6,017 nucleotides of DNA, from the NCBI GenBank assembly GCA_038224615.1, contig JBBRFH010000219.1, forward strand, positions 1 to 6,017. Reading direction: 5' to 3'. Shown piece after piece: positions 4,758-6,017 of this stretch. Within the stretch, counting starts at the first letter, position 1; each line of letters begins with the position of its first letter. Under the pieces are notes generated by a model. The model was not told where the DNA came from and did not search any database. It saw only the letters and a list, made by a program, of their open reading frames with translations. This DNA is from JBBRFH01 sp038224615. Lineage in GTDB: Bacteria; Planctomycetota; Phycisphaerae; Tepidisphaerales; Tepidisphaeraceae. The translations under genes and the position numbers were made by a program.

Positions 4758-6017
4758 ATGGAAGACACATTGGCGTTGGCGAACCGGGAACAATGGGCCG
4801 AATCGCAGTTTGCCGCAGCGGAGTTGGGGGATCGACGGCGAACACGTCGCCTGGTGAAGCTGGCGGCGCTGATGGTCGGCAACACCAGCGGCAGCATTCC
4901 CCAGCAGACTGGCGGCGGCGCAGACATGAAGGCCGCCTACCGGCTTTTCGATGCCGAAGGCGTCACGCACGCGGCGGTCTGCCAGCCGCATTTTGAGCAG
5001 ACGCGCCTGGCGGCCGGGCAGGTTCCGATGGTCTTCCTGTTGCAGGACACTACGGTGCTGAACTTCACTACCCACCGGGTCTGCCAGGGACTCGGGCCGA
5101 TCGGTGAAGGAGGAGCATTGCGGGGCCTGCATCAACAGAACGTGCTGGCGGCCGATCCGACCACGCGGAGGCCGTTGGGCTTGATGTATCAGCGGCACCA
5201 CCTCCGCACGGATCGCCCCAAAGGCTCGCACGAGAATCGGAGCGGACGGCGGGCCGTACCGCTGGAAGAACGGGAGTCGTACTGGTGGGTCGCCGCCATT
5301 GCCGCTATCGGCAAGCCGCCACCGGGCGTGCAATGGGTGCATGTGGGAGATCGCGGCGAGGATCTGTTCGGCGTGTATGACGAAGCGCGGCGGCAGGGCA
5401 CGGACTGGTTGATCCGAGTGTGTCAGGACCGACGCATCCTCACGTCCGTTGGAGAGGACCGGTTGCTGCCTTATGCCCGGAGTCTGCCGGTGCGTATCCG
5501 GCAGACGGTCACGATCCGTCGCCGGCTGGCGGGCGTTCCCGAAGAGGTGACGATGTGCGTCAGCGGCGGCGCGGTCAAGCTGTGCCCCTCGCGGAACGAA
5601 CCGCGCTACCGCAAGAGCGAGCCTGTGGAATGCTGGGTGGTGCGGGTGTGGGAGGAACATCCGCCGGCGGGAAGCGAGCCGCTGGAGTGGGTGCTCTGCA
5701 CCTCGCTGGACTGCACGACGGATCGGATGTTGGGCTTTGCGGCGCAGGGCTACGGCCTGCGTTGGATGATCGAGGAGTTCCACAAATGCGAGAAGACGGG
5801 CTGCGAGGTGGAAATGCGGCGGCTGGAGAACACCGAGCGGCTGGAGCCGCTGATCGGTCTGCTGAGCGTGTTGGCGATCTGGCTGCTGCAACTGAAGTTC
5901 GTGGCGCGGGATCAGCCCGACATGCCGGCGCGGCAGATGTTCGAGGAGCCGATGGTGCGCGTGATGGCCCGTTATCTCCAGCGACCTGCGCGCACCTTGA
6001 GTGTCGGCGACTTCTGG
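4758..6017 (+). CDS. IS4-family (IS50/Tn5-like) transposase, N-terminal 420 residues (partial)
   Basis: This DDE transposase would cut and join the ends of its insertion sequence. The frame is open from ATG 4758 to the right edge with no stop or frameshift, so it may be functional. The N-terminus (about 1-65, with QFAAAELGDRRRTRRL and KAAYRLFD) matches the DNA-binding domain found ahead of Tn5-like catalytic domains. Catalytic residues are Asp97 in FLLQDTTV, Asp198 in HVGDRGED and Glu339. The last sits in the family signature Y-x2-R-x3-E-x6-K, exactly spaced as Tyr332, Arg335, Glu339 and Lys346. GAGG at 4746-4749 lies 8 nt before the ATG. Only a short C-terminal part should be missing, judging from family lengths of about 450-480. 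The right end of the element is outside the window, and the left end is not certain. It is divergent from the aminotransferase gene. Confidence 0.93.
   Translation, partial: MEDTLALANREQWAESQFAAAELGDRRRTRRLVKLAALMVGNTSGSIPQQTGGGADMKAAYRLFDAEGVTHAAVCQPHFEQTRLAAGQVPMVFLLQDTTVLNFTTHRVCQGLGPIGEGGALRGLHQQNVLAADPTTRRPLGLMYQRHHLRTDRPKGSHENRSGRRAVPLEERESYWWVAAIAAIGKPPPGVQWVHVGDRGEDLFGVYDEARRQGTDWLIRVCQDRRILTSVGEDRLLPYARSLPVRIRQTVTIRRRLAGVPEEVTMCVSGGAVKLCPSRNEPRYRKSEPVECWVVRVWEEHPPAGSEPLEWVLCTSLDCTTDRMLGFAAQGYGLRWMIEEFHKCEKTGCEVEMRRLENTERLEPLIGLLSVLAIWLLQLKFVARDQPDMPARQMFEEPMVRVMARYLQRPARTLSVGDFW

Larger units (their letters stand above)
4691..6017 (+). mobile_element. IS4-family insertion sequence, left part (boundary approximate)
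   Basis: An insertion sequence is inferred from the intact transposase. Its left end should lie in the roughly 80 bases before the gene. CTGACT at 4694-4699 resembles the start of IS50 ends, so 4694 is a candidate first base, but this rests on six bases. The right terminal repeat and target duplication lie outside the window, so the boundary cannot be confirmed. Confidence 0.55.

Noticed and set aside
4551..5891. 446-codon minus-strand open frame opposite the transposase
   Set aside because: The translation is His/Arg/Pro/Gln-rich and resembles no protein family. The plus strand encodes an intact transposase with all catalytic residues, so this is a high-GC antisense artefact.
1..6017. CRISPR arrays, tRNA or rRNA genes, riboswitches
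   Set aside because: I saw no regularly spaced direct repeats, no tRNA-like cloverleaf sequence and no conserved rRNA or riboswitch cores on reading the sequence. This was an inspection by eye, not a covariance-model search.

Overview
The window is GC-rich (hand-counted 60-base lines run from about 57% to 73% G+C) and gene-dense. It looks like chromosome from a GC-rich bacterium with a double-membrane envelope. A DUF1570-type secreted metalloprotease-like protein, an MCE/MlaD protein and an IS4-type transposase together make a member of Planctomycetota a reasonable guess. That is inference: no rRNA or other phylogenetic marker is present.

Layout from left to right. (1) Positions 1-777, minus strand: the N-terminal 259 residues of an MlaD/MCE-family membrane-anchored lipid-transport protein, cut by the window edge. 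(2) 778-1082: a divergent intergenic region with a plausible promoter for the next gene. (3) 1083-2330, plus strand: an exported protein with a gluzincin-type zinc site (HEGFH plus a downstream NEGLAEY). (4) 2406-3267, minus strand: two tightly packed small genes, a PIN-domain nuclease with a complete acidic active site and, upstream of it, an unrecognised 144-150-residue protein. They look like a toxin-antitoxin-style pair with an unusual partner. (5) 3289-4497, minus strand: a complete class I PLP-dependent aminotransferase of the aspartate aminotransferase type. Its stop codon lies 3 nt from the earliest start of the small-gene pair, so all three may be one transcript. (6) 4498-4757: a non-coding region with a perfect 12-bp inverted repeat and, further right, a long terminator-like hairpin just ahead of the next gene. 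(7) 4758-6017, plus strand: an IS4-family (IS50/Tn5-like) transposase with D, D and the Y-R-E-K signature intact, running off the right edge.

The mlaD-like and protease-like genes are divergent envelope/export functions. The aminotransferase is a housekeeping amino-acid gene. The PIN pair and the transposase are accessory DNA on either side of it. The most interesting items are the PIN nuclease with its non-canonical partner, and the hairpin/U-run structure that may shield the transposase from outside transcription.
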